Assembly (NCBI RefSeq): GCF_015330125.1
Contig: NZ_JADDXR010000002.1
Coordinates: 2,554,685 to 2,618,684 of the forward strand
DNA: 64,000 bases
From: Zobellia nedashkovskayae
GTDB lineage: Bacteria; Bacteroidota; Bacteroidia; Flavobacteriales; Flavobacteriaceae
Reading direction: 5' to 3'
Positions within the stretch are counted from its first letter, which is position 1; every line of letters starts with the position of its first letter. Below, in pieces: positions 45,363 to 54,576 of this stretch. The translations under genes and the position numbers were made by a program. The notes beneath the pieces are model-generated. The model had not been told where the DNA came from. It searched no databases and was given only the letters and a program-made list of their open reading frames with translations.

Positions 45363-46334
45363 TTAATCCTCATAAACTTTAAACTCAGCACCCATACCGT
45401 AATTGCGATGTCCGCTTTGAAGTAATTTTGAGTTGGGATTATAGTTGCGGTCAAAAACTTGCCATTTTTTATCGTTAAAAAATATGCGGCGTACAAAAGT
45501 CCTTTGATTAGCTTCACCTTTTACGAATGGTAATAAGGGTCGGAATGAGGTAGATATTTTTTGAATACCTCGGGCAGTCTTTATTTCTCGGTATTTTTTG
45601 GTCTCAACTAGTTTTCCGTTAGTATTGGCATATCCTAAAACTTGGATAGAAACAAAAATGCCAGACTCGGGTATAAAAATAGATTTGGATAGTAAATCCA
45701 GCTCAAAAACCTTATCGGCTTTTTCATCCATGGCAAAAACTACGTTCTCGTAGGGAATACCGGCTCCTGGTGATCCATTATTGTTTTCGTAGAATTGAGC
45801 TCTAAAAATAGTAGCAAATTTTCCTTTGCCCTTAGATTTGTATTCAGATTCTGCATTAACGGGGAGATACAGTTTAGAAATTTGCGATACGTTATTTTCA
45901 TATCTATTAAATAATACCGCTACTTCACTTTCTACGGTTGGTAACCAACAAGCAAAAATGTCTTTATGGGTTTCTGCCTTCTGTTTTCTGAATTTAAATT
46001 TTCCTTGTTTAGGAGCTGAAACTATGACTTCTCCAAGTTGTGAAACTTCCGGGTCTAGAGAAACAATATTGGTTGCTGCATTAATCTCATTAGCTATAGT
46101 TACCATTTTCTCTCTATATCCAAGTGCGGAAATATAAAGAGTATCTATATCCGGATATTTCTTTTGAGAAAAAATGAAAAGGCCTTCTTCATCAGCAAAA
46201 GTGCCTAACCCATCGCCAAATGATATCGTGGCAAAAGAAATGGGAGAACTATCTTTAGTATCTATAATTTTGATTTCTTGCGCATTGCCGTAGCAGGCGG
46301 CGAGAAAGAAAAGAACTAATATGTATCGTTTCAT
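45363..46334 (-). CDS. Exported protein with carboxypeptidase-regulatory-like domain
   Basis: 323 residues. Signal peptide 1-18 (ending CYGNAQ). Residues about 20-105 form a CarboxypepD_reg-like beta sandwich (KDSSPISFATISFGDGLGTF, ADEEGLF, ISALGYREK, LGEVIVSAP), as found at the start of TonB-dependent receptors. The rest (about 110-323) has no receptor barrel that I recognise. Such stand-alone proteins are common in Bacteroidetes and unknown in role. The gene is after the trp operon on the same strand, separated by 48 bp from the small membrane protein gene. Confidence 0.85.
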   Translation of the reverse strand: MKRYILVLFFLAACYGNAQEIKIIDTKDSSPISFATISFGDGLGTFADEEGLFIFSQKKYPDIDTLYISALGYREKMVTIANEINAATNIVSLDPEVSQLGEVIVSAPKQGKFKFRKQKAETHKDIFACWLPTVESEVAVLFNRYENNVSQISKLYLPVNAESEYKSKGKGKFATIFRAQFYENNNGSPGAGIPYENVVFAMDEKADKVFELDLLSKSIFIPESGIFVSIQVLGYANTNGKLVETKKYREIKTARGIQKISTSFRPLLPFVKGEANQRTFVRRIFFNDKKWQVFDRNYNPNSKLLQSGHRNYGMGAEFKVYED

Positions 46335-46381
46335 GGCGTAAACAATTATGTACGGAGAAATTGCCGTTAAAGGCGTGTACT

Positions 46382-46609
46382 TTATTGAGAACGGGATTTA
46401 CTGATTTTCAGTATTAAAAGCCGAAGTAATAAAATAAAAGGAAAACCGTGTAATAGGACATCAAACCAATCTTTGAGTTGCATATTTATCGCGCCGCCCA
46501 TTATCCATTTAACCTTACCCCAAATATGAGGCTCAGGAAAAAAGGGAGCAAGGCCAATAGTGAGGCAGAGCAGTATTACAATCTTCCAGTTGTTAATAAG
46601 GTCTTTCAT
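46382..46609 (-). CDS. Small membrane protein downstream of trpA
   Basis: 75 residues from the ATG at 46609 (the open frame continues upstream into trpA, but MKDLINNWKIVILLCLTIGL is the natural start). Two membrane helices, about 8-24 and 50-70, with the conserved-looking LAPFFPEPHIWGKVKWIMGG between them. Similar small proteins sit beside trpA in other flavobacteria and are sometimes named RND transporter, which the size does not support. Function unknown. Confidence 0.75.
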   Translation of the reverse strand: MKDLINNWKIVILLCLTIGLAPFFPEPHIWGKVKWIMGGAINMQLKDWFDVLLHGFPFILLLRLLILKISKSRSQ

Positions 46610-46634
46610 TAACGTGTATTTTAATTGAAGCCTA

Positions 46635-47399
46635 TCATCTAATAGTTTTTGTAAACGCTGAAATTCCGTCCACACCATGACCATTTAAATGTTTGATAAA
46701 GGCAGAGCCGATAATGGCACCCTTTGCAGATTTTGTGGCTTGCTCAAAAGTCTCGGAGTTGCTTATTCCAAAACCGACTATTTGAGGATTATCTAGTTCC
46801 ATATCTGCAATTCGTTGAAAATAAGTTTGCTGCTCATCACCAAATCCAGACTGGGCTCCTGTAACACTTGCCGAACTTACCATATAGATAAATCCGTTTG
46901 AGACTGAATCAATAAAACGAATACGTTCATCAGAAGTCTGCGGTGTAATCAAGAATACATTGATGAGTCCGTATTTTTCGAACATCTCTTGATATTCTTC
47001 ATGATAAACATCTACAGGTAAATCGGGTATAATAAGTCCGTCTATGCCAATTTCTTGACACTTTTTGCAAAACGCTTCAACGCCATATTGAAACATAGGA
47101 TTAAAATACCCCATGATAATAAGTGGAATGGAAACGGATTTTCTAATATCTTTCAATTGATTGAAAAGAATTTCGGTAGTCATGCCATTTTTAAGCGCTG
47201 CTGTGGAACTTTTTTGAATGGTTGGTCCATCTGCCAGTGGATCACTGAACGGAAGGCCAATTTCAATCATATCTACTCCGTTTTTCTCTAACTGTTGAAT
47301 GATTTCTACGGTATCAGCCAATTTTGGGTATCCTGCCGTAAAATATATGGAAAGCAATTTTCCATCTTCTTTCAGTTTTGTGTTGATTCTATTTGCCAT
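46635..47399 (-). CDS. trpA: Tryptophan synthase alpha subunit
   Basis: 254 residues. Cleaves indole-3-glycerol phosphate to indole and glyceraldehyde 3-phosphate, passing indole to TrpB. The catalytic Glu is in MIEIGLPFSDPLADGPTIQ and the catalytic Asp in IDGLIIPDLPVD. VSSASVTGAQ and GFGISNSETF bind phosphate. It is the last biosynthetic gene of the trp operon, 91 bp after trpB. Confidence 0.97.
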   Translation of the reverse strand: MANRINTKLKEDGKLLSIYFTAGYPKLADTVEIIQQLEKNGVDMIEIGLPFSDPLADGPTIQKSSTAALKNGMTTEILFNQLKDIRKSVSIPLIIMGYFNPMFQYGVEAFCKKCQEIGIDGLIIPDLPVDVYHEEYQEMFEKYGLINVFLITPQTSDERIRFIDSVSNGFIYMVSSASVTGAQSGFGDEQQTYFQRIADMELDNPQIVGFGISNSETFEQATKSAKGAIIGSAFIKHLNGHGVDGISAFTKTIR

Positions 47400-47490
47400 A
47401 GTTTCAAATCTGTTTTTCCTTTTTTAATAGGATGGAGTAAGTTAGTCAACAACATATGTTATCATATTCATGAAACTTCCCCCATATATT

Positions 47491-48675
47491 TTATAGATTA
47501 AAATATTCAATATAATTGTTGAGGTCTTTATCACCACGACCAGATAGGTTGATGACCACAATGTCCTCAGGCTTGAATTTTCGGCACTCAAGAATTGCAA
47601 GTGCATGCGAAGATTCTATAGCAGGAATAATACCTTCCATTTTAGATAAGAGTAAACCTGCATTCATGGCATCATCATCTGTAATAGATATAAATTCACC
47701 CCTTCCAGAAGTAAATAAATTGGCATGCATAGGACCAACACCAGGATAATCCAATCCTGCAGAAATAGAATACGGCTCTGTAATTTGTCCGTCACCTGTC
47801 TGCATTAATAAGGTTTTGCTACCGTGAATGATACCCACTTTTCCTAATGCAGATGTTGCAGCACTTTCGCCAGTATCTATTCCTTTTCCAGCAGCTTCTA
47901 CAGCTATAATACCAACATCAGGATTGTCTAGATAATGGTAGTAAGCTCCAGCTGCGTTACTTCCTCCGCCAACACATGCCACTACATAATCAGGGTTTTC
48001 ACGACCTTCTTTTTCTTTTAACTGCCATTTGATCTCCTCGGAAATAACAGATTGAAACCGCGCCACCATATCAGGATAGGGGTGTGGACCCACAACACTA
48101 CCAATAATATAATGTGTATCTACGGGGTTATTAATCCAATCGCGAATAGCCTCGTTGGTGGCATCTTTTAAAGTTCTACTACCAGAAAGTGCTGGTCTGA
48201 CTTCTGCACCCAACATTTTCATACGGGCCACATTAGGGGCTTGACGTGCAATATCTATTTCGCCCATGTAAACGATGCACTCTATACCCATAAGCGCGCA
48301 AACCGTAGCGGTGGCAACCCCATGTTGTCCGGCACCGGTTTCTGCTATGATTCTATTTTTGCCCAATTTCTTGGCCATAAGAATCTGCCCGATGGTATTA
48401 TTTACCTTGTGAGCTCCTGTATGACAAAGGTCTTCCCGTTTTAGGTATATTTTGGTATTGTATTTCTTTGAAAGTCTATCTGCAAAATAAAGTGGAGTAG
48501 GACGCCCCACATAATCTTTAAGTAATTGGTCAAACTCTTTTTTAAAAGAAGGTTCTTCCATGATACGGATGTAGTTCTGCCTGAGTTCTTCTGTATTCGG
48601 GTAGAGCATTTCAGGAATGAATGCGCCTCCAAACTCACCGTAATATCCTTTTTCGTCCGCTTGATACGTTTTCAT
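47491..48675 (-). CDS. trpB: Tryptophan synthase beta subunit
   Basis: 394 residues, started at the second ATG (48675) because [20 protein letters not shown] matches homologues; 48681 is also possible. Joins indole and serine to make tryptophan. The PLP Lys is in HTGAHKVNN (about residue 85), the glycine loop is GGGSNAAG, and [15 protein letters not shown] is conserved. Fifth enzyme gene-block of the operon, 31 bp after trpF. Confidence 0.97.
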   Translation of the reverse strand: MKTYQADEKGYYGEFGGAFIPEMLYPNTEELRQNYIRIMEEPSFKKEFDQLLKDYVGRPTPLYFADRLSKKYNTKIYLKREDLCHTGAHKVNNTIGQILMAKKLGKNRIIAETGAGQHGVATATVCALMGIECIVYMGEIDIARQAPNVARMKMLGAEVRPALSGSRTLKDATNEAIRDWINNPVDTHYIIGSVVGPHPYPDMVARFQSVISEEIKWQLKEKEGRENPDYVVACVGGGSNAAGAYYHYLDNPDVGIIAVEAAGKGIDTGESAATSALGKVGIIHGSKTLLMQTGDGQITEPYSISAGLDYPGVGPMHANLFTSGRGEFISITDDDAMNAGLLLSKMEGIIPAIESSHALAILECRKFKPEDIVVINLSGRGDKDLNNYIEYFNL

Positions 48676-48712
48676 AGTCATTCGTATTAGGTATTGGCAT
48701 AGAACAGATGAA

Positions 48713-49405
48713 CTACTGTTTTAAGCCAAGTTCTTTTTTAAATTCTTTTACTTTCTCAACATCTTTTAACCCAGGCTCTATTTCAAACTTACTGTTCACA
48801 TCAATAGCATGACAGTATTTTGCTTCCGGTCTTTTCATAAATTCGTTCAGGGAATCAATTTCATTTAAGCCAATGCCACCGCTCAGAAAATAAGGTTTCG
48901 TAGAGGGGTAGTCCTGTAAAACGCCCCAATTAAAAGCATAACCGTTTCCCCCGGGCAATTCTCCTTTAGTATCAAAAAGATAGAAATCACATACACCTTC
49001 GTAGGGTTTCAAAAGATCAAAATCAAAATCATTTTTTATAGAGAATACTTTTATAATCTGAATCTGCTTTGCTTTTTGCTTAAGTTCGGCACAATATTCA
49101 GGAGTTTCTTTACCATGTAATTGTACTAACAAAAGATTATAGTCTTCAATTCTATTAAGAACCGTTTGAATACTAGCATCTACAAATACCCCTACCTTTT
49201 TAATGGTGTGAGGCACTGCGGCCATAGGGCCTGAAAAATGTCGTTTTGATTTATCCCAAAAAATAAAGCCTAGGTAATCGGGTTTTAAACCGGCAATTTC
49301 GGACGTATTTTTTTTCATACCACAGACTTTCAATTTCAAGGGTGCCGTTTCCACGGTAGAAGGCCGCTCTTTTTTGGTAGAATAATTATAGTCCATTTTA
49401 GCCAT
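48713..49405 (-). CDS. trpF: Phosphoribosylanthranilate isomerase
   Basis: 230 residues. A TIM barrel that isomerises phosphoribosylanthranilate to CdRP. The catalytic Cys is in LKVCGMK and the catalytic Asp in [27 protein letters not shown] and [16 protein letters not shown] are the phosphate site and C-terminal motif. The first about 25 residues ([20 protein letters not shown]) are an extension not needed for the barrel. Starts 16 bp after trpC. Confidence 0.95.
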   Translation of the reverse strand: MAKMDYNYSTKKERPSTVETAPLKLKVCGMKKNTSEIAGLKPDYLGFIFWDKSKRHFSGPMAAVPHTIKKVGVFVDASIQTVLNRIEDYNLLLVQLHGKETPEYCAELKQKAKQIQIIKVFSIKNDFDFDLLKPYEGVCDFYLFDTKGELPGGNGYAFNWGVLQDYPSTKPYFLSGGIGLNEIDSLNEFMKRPEAKYCHAIDVNSKFEIEPGLKDVEKVKEFKKELGLKQ

Positions 49406-49421
49406 TACTGTTGGGTCGCAA

Positions 49422-50204
49422 TTACGACAATTGATTTATAAATTCTTTTGCACTCGCACCAGGGTTATCGGTCTTCATAAAATTTTCACCAATTAAAAAA
49501 CCTTGGTAGCCATAAGGTTTTAAATCTTTAATGGCCTCTATAGAACTGATTCCGCTTTCGGAAACCTTTACGAACTCATCTGGAATTAATCTAGAAAGCG
49601 CTTTGCTGGTTTCTAAACTAACCTCAAAAGTCTTTAGATTTCGATTATTTACACCTAACATGTCAAGGCTGGGCATAATACTTTTATGCAGTTCGGCTTC
49701 GTTGTGTACTTCTAATAATACATCTAAACCAAGACTTTTTGCAAGTTCTGAAAAGGTCTTTATTTCCTCTTTGGATAAAATAGCTGCAATCAAAAGAATA
49801 ACATCTGCTCCGTGCGCTTTGGCCTCTAATATTTGAAATTCGTTAATGATAAATTCTTTTCGCAATAAAGGCATTTGCACTGCTGCGCGAGCCAATATCA
49901 AATCGTCTAAAGAACCGCCAAAATATTTCCCGTCCGTTAAAACGGACATACCACAAACTCCTGCATTTTCATATCCTGTGGCTACATCTTGAACATTCAG
50001 ACCTTGATTAATTTCTGATTTTGATGGCGAACGACGCTTGTGTTCCGCAATAATGCCAGAACTACTATTGCGAAGCGCATTACTCAAAGAAACCGTGTTA
50101 CGAGAGAACATTACCGAATTTTCTAATTGTGAAACCGGTATAAGAGACTTTTTTAAGTCTACTTCTTTACGTTTGTCGGCTACTATTTTATCTAGAATGT
50201 TCAT
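49422..50204 (-). CDS. trpC: Indole-3-glycerol phosphate synthase
   Basis: 260 residues, separate from TrpF, unlike the E. coli fusion. Turns CdRP into indole-3-glycerol phosphate. Motifs include IIAEHKRRSPSKSEINQ (about 53-69, catalytic Glu and Lys), VLTDGKYFGGSLDDL, LLRKEFIINEFQI and ESGISSIEAI. Starts 23 bp after trpD. Confidence 0.97.
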   Translation of the reverse strand: MNILDKIVADKRKEVDLKKSLIPVSQLENSVMFSRNTVSLSNALRNSSSGIIAEHKRRSPSKSEINQGLNVQDVATGYENAGVCGMSVLTDGKYFGGSLDDLILARAAVQMPLLRKEFIINEFQILEAKAHGADVILLIAAILSKEEIKTFSELAKSLGLDVLLEVHNEAELHKSIMPSLDMLGVNNRNLKTFEVSLETSKALSRLIPDEFVKVSESGISSIEAIKDLKPYGYQGFLIGENFMKTDNPGASAKEFINQLS

Positions 50205-50227
50205 ATTTCTGTTCTTTGCGGCTACTT

Positions 50228-51223
50228 TTAATTTTTGCTCAATTCTTGCAACTTTCTTAATGCATTTAGGCCTTTACCGGCCAACAAAGATTCTTTGGCC
50301 AATTCAAAACCTTCTTTAGGGCTTAAATTCTTGACCGTTGCAATTGCAATTCCAGCATTTGCACATACTACATTGTTCTGAGCTTCTGTACCACGTCCTT
50401 GTAGTACGTTCATGAATATCTGTGCAGAATCTTCAATAGAATCGCCACCAACAATTTGGGATTGCATAATTTTCTGCACCCCAAAATCTTCAGGCTTAAG
50501 CATGCTTTCACGGGTATTGGAAATGGTTTTTGTACTTCCCGTCAACGATATTTCGTCATATCCATCCAATGCATGGAGCACCGTGAATTTTTTGTCTGTA
50601 TTTTGGTAGAGGTAGCCGTACATTCTGGCCAACTCTAAATTGAATACACCCACTATTTGATTCTTTGGGAAAGCAGGGTTTACCATTGGCCCTAACATGT
50701 TGAAGAATGTTTTTACGGCCAATTCTTTTCTAATAGGACCTACATTTTTCATGGCAGGGTGAAATAAAGGAGCGTGTAGCACACAAATACCCGCTTCATC
50801 AATAGATTTTCTTAGGAAGTTGGCTTCATTACTGAATTTGATTCCTAGAAACTCCATTACATTACTACTTCCGCATTTTGAAGAAACTCCGTAATTACCA
50901 TGTTTAGTAACATGTACACCGGCACCTGCCGTTACAAATGATGATAAAGTAGAGATGTTGAACGTATCTTTTCCGTCACCACCTGTTCCACAAAGGTCAA
51001 TAGGGTTATATTCGGAAAGGTCAATGGCTAAACATAACTCTAAAAGTGCGTCACGAAAACCTTCTAGTTCATCTATAGTAATGCTACGCATCATATAAAC
51101 CGTTAAAAATGCGGCTATCTGACTTGTATTGTAATCTCCTTTTGCAATGTTCACCAACACTTGTTTTGCTTCTTCTTTAGGAAGAATATCGTGATTGATG
51201 AGCTTATTTAATGTTTCTTTCAT
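50228..51223 (-). CDS. trpD: Anthranilate phosphoribosyltransferase
   Basis: 331 residues. Moves phosphoribose from PRPP to anthranilate. Motifs: CGTGGDGKDTFNISTLSSF (about 79-97), KHGNYGVSSKCGSSNVMEFL, and NMLGPMVNPA. It is a single-function protein, not fused to TrpG. Starts 57 bp after trpG. Confidence 0.97.
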   Translation of the reverse strand: MKETLNKLINHDILPKEEAKQVLVNIAKGDYNTSQIAAFLTVYMMRSITIDELEGFRDALLELCLAIDLSEYNPIDLCGTGGDGKDTFNISTLSSFVTAGAGVHVTKHGNYGVSSKCGSSNVMEFLGIKFSNEANFLRKSIDEAGICVLHAPLFHPAMKNVGPIRKELAVKTFFNMLGPMVNPAFPKNQIVGVFNLELARMYGYLYQNTDKKFTVLHALDGYDEISLTGSTKTISNTRESMLKPEDFGVQKIMQSQIVGGDSIEDSAQIFMNVLQGRGTEAQNNVVCANAGIAIATVKNLSPKEGFELAKESLLAGKGLNALRKLQELSKN

Positions 51224-51280
51224 GGTACTGTTCTTACTACTATGAGGTGCTATTTAATATGTTTCGTGCGATTTCTTAAT

Positions 51281-51844
51281 TTAGTTTTTTACCCAGTTGG
51301 CAAGAATTTTTTTGCCTTCAGGAGTCAAAACCGATTCCGGATGAAATTGCACTGCAGAAACATCAAAAACTTTATGGCGAAGTGACATAATCTGACCGTT
51401 TTCGTCAACAGAAGTAGCTTCTAGGCTTTCCGGTAAATTGGGGTCCACAACCCAAGAGTGGTAGCGCCCAACCAGTAATTTTTTAGGTAAACCTTCAAAA
51501 TTAGCGTCGTCTTTTATTAGTGTTATTTCAGTGGCTATACCGTGATAAACGTCTTCTAGATTGATTAGAGAGCCACCAAAAACCTCGCAAATGGCCTGTT
51601 GTCCTAGACAAACTCCAAAAATACTTTTAGTAGGCGCGTATTTGGCAATGATTTCTTTTAGAAGTCCTGCTTCATCTGGAATACCGGGACCTGGCGATAG
51701 TACAATTTTATCAAAAGCATCTACCTCTTCTAAAGTTAGTTGATCGTTACGTTTTACAGTAACCTGACAATCTAAGTCCTCTAAATAATGAACTAAATTG
51801 TAAGTGAAACTATCGTAGTTGTCTATTACTAAAATCTTTTTCAT
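51281..51844 (-). CDS. trpG: Anthranilate synthase component II (glutamine amidotransferase)
   Basis: 187 residues. Supplies ammonia from glutamine to TrpE. Class I amidotransferase triad: Cys79 in FGVCLGQQAI, His168 and Glu170 in AVQFHPES. DNYDSFTYNLVHYL is at the start. Such proteins may also serve PabB in folate synthesis. The gap to trpE is 2 bp, so translation is coupled. Confidence 0.97.
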   Translation of the reverse strand: MKKILVIDNYDSFTYNLVHYLEDLDCQVTVKRNDQLTLEEVDAFDKIVLSPGPGIPDEAGLLKEIIAKYAPTKSIFGVCLGQQAICEVFGGSLINLEDVYHGIATEITLIKDDANFEGLPKKLLVGRYHSWVVDPNLPESLEATSVDENGQIMSLRHKVFDVSAVQFHPESVLTPEGKKILANWVKN

Positions 51845-51846
51845 CG

Positions 51847-53244
51847 TTATATAGTTTCAGCTATTTTCAAAGCTTTGGTAAGTGCGCCCAATTTGTTATA
51901 AGTTTCTTGCAGTTCATCTTCAGGGTTTGAGGCAGCGACAATACCTGCACCTGCTTGGTAATGCAACTGGTGATTTTTACTTAAAAATGTACGAATCATA
52001 ATGGCGTGATTAAAATTGCCATCAAAATCCATAAAACCAATGGCGCCGCCATAATAACCGCGACTGGTTTTCTCGTATTTTTCAATAAGCTGCATGGCCA
52101 TGTGTTTTGGTGCACCGCTCAAAGTACCTGCTGGGAAAGTATCTGCCACTACTTTCATGGTAGGGATATCTTTCTTCTTTTTCCCCATTACTTTTGATAC
52201 CAAATGAATAACATGAGAGAAGAACTGTACCTCTCTGTAATTGGTAACCTCTACCATACTTCCGTTTCGGCTCAAATCGTTTCGGGCCAAATCAACTAAC
52301 ATTACATGTTCACTATTCTCTTTATCATCTTCCGTAAGTTCTTTTGCTAAGATGGCGTCTTGTTCATCGTTTCCGGTACGTTTAAAAGTTCCCGCAATAG
52401 GATGAATTTCGGCATTACCGTCTTTTACAATAAGTTGAGCTTCAGGAGAACTTCCAAATATTTTAAAATCGCCATAATCAAAGTAAAACAAATATGGGGA
52501 TGGGTTTACAGAACGTAGCGCTCGGTACACATTAAATTCATCTCCTTTAAAACCTTGAGAGAAACGGCGAGACAATACTAGTTGAAAAACATCACCGCGT
52601 TGGCAATGCTTTTTAGCTAACCGTACATGCTCTCTATATTCTTCATCCTCTAAATTAGAAGTGGCCTCGCCATCTAAAGTAAATTTATAGGAAGCAAAAG
52701 TGCGTACATCTAAAATATGAGCAATTTCGGTTGTGTTTTCTTCTGTGTTGAAGCAATGTGCAAAAATATAAGCTTCATTTTTCTGGTGATCTATTGCGAT
52801 GATATTTTGGTAAACCGCATAATAGATATCAGGAATGGAAACGGAATTGTCTTTTTTGCTAATTTTAACGTCTTCATAGTAACGCACGGCATCGTAGGCC
52901 ATGTATCCAAAAATACCGTTGTTTATGAATTTGAAATCACTTTCCTCAGCTTCAAATTTTTTGCTAAAATCATGAAGAACTTTTACTACGTCTGTGTCCT
53001 TAGTAATTTCTGTTTCATTGGAAGTTTGGTCAGGAAAGTGCTCAACAATAGTTTCGTTCTCAATTTTTATAGAAGCAATGGGGTTGCAGCAGATGTAAGA
53101 AAAACTATTGTCCGCCGCGTGGTAGTCACTACTTTCTAACAAAATACTATTCGGAAAACGATCTCTAATTTTGAGATAAACGCTTACCGGCGTGATTGTA
53201 TCTGCAAGAATTTTTTTGTGAAAAGATTTTAATTTGTACTTCAT
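51847..53244 (-). CDS. trpE: Anthranilate synthase component I
   Basis: 465 residues from the ATG at 53244 (MKYKLKSFHKKILADT); an upstream ATG at 53265 lies inside the attenuator hairpin and would be a poor start. Converts chorismate and ammonia to anthranilate. The tryptophan feedback site LLESSD is at 35-40, so inhibition by Trp is expected. The chorismate-binding core shows RRFSQGF, NPSPYLFYFD, SSPEAQL, PIAGTFKRTG and SGAPKHMAMQLI. First enzyme gene of trpEGDCFBA, preceded by a leader attenuator. Confidence 0.97.
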   Translation of the reverse strand: MKYKLKSFHKKILADTITPVSVYLKIRDRFPNSILLESSDYHAADNSFSYICCNPIASIKIENETIVEHFPDQTSNETEITKDTDVVKVLHDFSKKFEAEESDFKFINNGIFGYMAYDAVRYYEDVKISKKDNSVSIPDIYYAVYQNIIAIDHQKNEAYIFAHCFNTEENTTEIAHILDVRTFASYKFTLDGEATSNLEDEEYREHVRLAKKHCQRGDVFQLVLSRRFSQGFKGDEFNVYRALRSVNPSPYLFYFDYGDFKIFGSSPEAQLIVKDGNAEIHPIAGTFKRTGNDEQDAILAKELTEDDKENSEHVMLVDLARNDLSRNGSMVEVTNYREVQFFSHVIHLVSKVMGKKKKDIPTMKVVADTFPAGTLSGAPKHMAMQLIEKYEKTSRGYYGGAIGFMDFDGNFNHAIMIRTFLSKNHQLHYQAGAGIVAASNPEDELQETYNKLGALTKALKIAETI

Positions 53245-53264
53245 GTTGATAGTATTCAAATGCA

Positions 53265-53291
53265 AAAGGCTTGTCGTGATGACAAGCCTTT
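53265..53291 (-). terminator. Attenuator terminator of the trp operon
   Basis: On the minus strand AAAGGCTTGTC, loop ATCAC, GACAAGCCTTT, then one more T: an 11-bp perfect stem, 27 nt after the leader peptide stop and 20 nt before trpE. It would stop transcription before trpE unless prevented. A further TTTG occurs shortly after, so the U tract is short (about 4). Confidence 0.85.
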
Positions 53292-53318
53292 ATATAGTTT
53301 TACTACAATGATGCTAGC

Positions 53319-53375
53319 TCACGATATCTGTCGAGAGTTGTTCCACCACCAAGTATTTGAGTTATTTCTGTTCAT
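53319..53375 (-). CDS. trpL: trp operon leader peptide with three consecutive Trp codons
   Basis: 18 codons read MNRNNSNTWWWNNSRQIS, then TGA. Codons 9-11 are TGG TGG TGG (53351-53343). No tryptophan-rich peptide would be expected by chance here; three of 18 residues are Trp in a row, just ahead of trpE. When charged tRNA-Trp is scarce the ribosome would stall on the WWW codons and change the fold of the downstream RNA so that the terminator does not form. An ATG 21 bases upstream (53396) is in frame but precedes the promoter -7 box, so it would not be transcribed. The antiterminator partner is not obvious by eye. Confidence 0.88.
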   Translation of the reverse strand: MNRNNSNTWWWNNSRQIS

Positions 53376-53380
53376 TGGTC

Positions 53381-53411
53381 CAAATATAGAAATCATTTTT
53401 AAAACCACAAA
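53381..53411 (-). promoter_or_regulatory. Promoter of the trp leader and operon
   Basis: On the minus strand TTTG (53411-53408), a 19-base spacer, and TATATTTG (53388-53381). This is a full match to the Bacteroidetes -33/-7 consensus. The leader ATG begins 5 bases after the -7 box, so transcription would start at or almost at that ATG. Confidence 0.75.
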
Positions 53412-53422
53412 CCGATTGTTTG

Positions 53423-53460
53423 AAAAAATAAAGCCCTGCAATCACAATGAAAGCAGGGCT
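53423..53460 (-). terminator. Terminator of yceI
   Basis: AGCCCTGC and GCAGGGCT form an 8-bp stem around a 13-base loop, followed on the minus strand by TTATTTTTT. It begins 24 bp after the yceI stop and separates that gene from the trp promoter. Confidence 0.9.
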
Positions 53461-53484
53461 TAAATTTTTTATTGTAAAAATAAT

Positions 53485-54060
53485 TTAGAATTCTAAATCA
53501 ACAACAAGGTCAAACTCGTCATAAATAGCCTTGTCACCTAAGTTTTCAAAGAAACTACCTGAACCATATTTAATGTCATAAGCAGTTCTGTCTACTTTTA
53601 CAGAAGCAGTTGCTTTGCTACCATAAACAGATACGTCAAAAGTTATGGGTTTTGTAATACCTTTAATAGTTAGGTCTCCCGTAACTTCGTATGCGTTTTT
53701 GCCAGTGGCTTCAACACCAGTGAAAACCAATGTGGCTTCTGTATTTTTCTCAGTAGAAAAGAAATCTTCGGATTTTAAATGTCCTTCTAGTTTCCCTTTT
53801 GACTCACCTTCAAGATCAGTAGTGACAAGAGTAGTCATATCTACCACAAATTCACCACCGGTAAGTTTGTCGCCGTCAAAAGCCAAGGAACCTGATTTTA
53901 AATTTACAGTACCAGTATGAGAACCAGTCACTTTATATGCTTTCCAAGTAACTGTACTTGTTTCTGTTTTTACTTCTTTTTTCTCTTCTGCCACAGGCTC
54001 TGTTGCTGTTGCAACTCCAAATACTAGGGCTAGTGCTAAACTAAATACTCCTTTTTTCAT
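53485..54060 (-). CDS. YceI family exported lipid-binding protein
   Basis: 191 residues. Signal peptide about 1-20 (MKKGVFSLALALVFGVATAT). The YceI lipocalin-like barrel covers about 35-190, with VTWKAYKVTGSHTGTVNLKS, GEFVVDMTTL, LEGHLKSEDFFSTEKN, VTGDLTIKGITKPITFDV and the end YDEFDLVVDLEF. The barrel binds isoprenoid-type lipids in characterised members. The gene is 37 bp after the MarR gene on the same strand, so it is a probable target. Confidence 0.93.
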   Translation of the reverse strand: MKKGVFSLALALVFGVATATEPVAEEKKEVKTETSTVTWKAYKVTGSHTGTVNLKSGSLAFDGDKLTGGEFVVDMTTLVTTDLEGESKGKLEGHLKSEDFFSTEKNTEATLVFTGVEATGKNAYEVTGDLTIKGITKPITFDVSVYGSKATASVKVDRTAYDIKYGSGSFFENLGDKAIYDEFDLVVDLEF

Positions 54061-54096
54061 AATCGATGTTTAAAATTTAATTAATAATTAGTGTTT

Positions 54097-54546
54097 CTAT
54101 TCAAATTTATTGAACAATATGTTCAGTTGCTCCATTTCCTTGTCCGATAGATTTTGAAGCACATTATCTTCAGCTTCGGACATTGAGGTATCCATTTTTT
54201 TCAAAATAAGAAGTCCCTCTTCTGTTATACGTATTTCAACCTTTCGTCGGTTCGATGGGCAAACCTTTCTTTCTACATACCCTTTTAATAAAAGTTTATC
54301 TACTAAACGGGTAGTATTACTCATTTTGGTGACCATACGCTCATTAAGAGTGGCCAAACTTGCTGGTTTTTCATTTTGGCCCCTTAAAATGCGCAGTACA
54401 TTAAACTGTTGTAATGATACGCCGTAAGGTTTTAGAGCAGCGCTTAAAGCCTCTGTAATTGTATTATTGACCAATAAAAAGTGAATCAGCGTTCGGCTTT
54501 TTAGAGGAATTTCTTTTTCTGTCTTTATAATATCTTCAACATTCAT
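54097..54546 (-). CDS. MarR family transcriptional regulator
   Basis: 149 residues. Winged helix-turn-helix at about 45-110: QFNVLRILRGQ, TKMSNTTRLVDKLLLKGYVE and RRKVEIRITEEG (the wing). N- and C-terminal helices mediate dimerisation. MarR proteins usually repress their own and neighbouring genes and are released by small ligands. A 12-bp palindrome that overlaps the presumed -7 box 14 bp upstream is a good operator candidate. It is followed by yceI on the same strand. Confidence 0.93.
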   Translation of the reverse strand: MNVEDIIKTEKEIPLKSRTLIHFLLVNNTITEALSAALKPYGVSLQQFNVLRILRGQNEKPASLATLNERMVTKMSNTTRLVDKLLLKGYVERKVCPSNRRKVEIRITEEGLLILKKMDTSMSEAEDNVLQNLSDKEMEQLNILFNKFE

Positions 54547-54559
54547 GTCAATACAACTA

Positions 54560-54576
54560 TTGTATATACAAATGTA
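54560..54576 (-). promoter_or_regulatory. Candidate MarR operator overlapping a -7 promoter element
   Basis: TTGTATATACAA (54560-54571) is a perfect 12-base palindrome. On the minus strand TACATTTG (54576-54569), a TAnnTTTG match, overlaps its edge. The ATG of the MarR gene is 13 bases downstream. Binding there would block transcription. The -33 region reads TTTC in place of TTTG. Confidence 0.5.

Noticed and set aside
53260..53463. Plus-strand open frame of 67 codons over the trp leader
   Set aside because: It lies antisense to the leader peptide, promoter and terminator and has no family resemblance.
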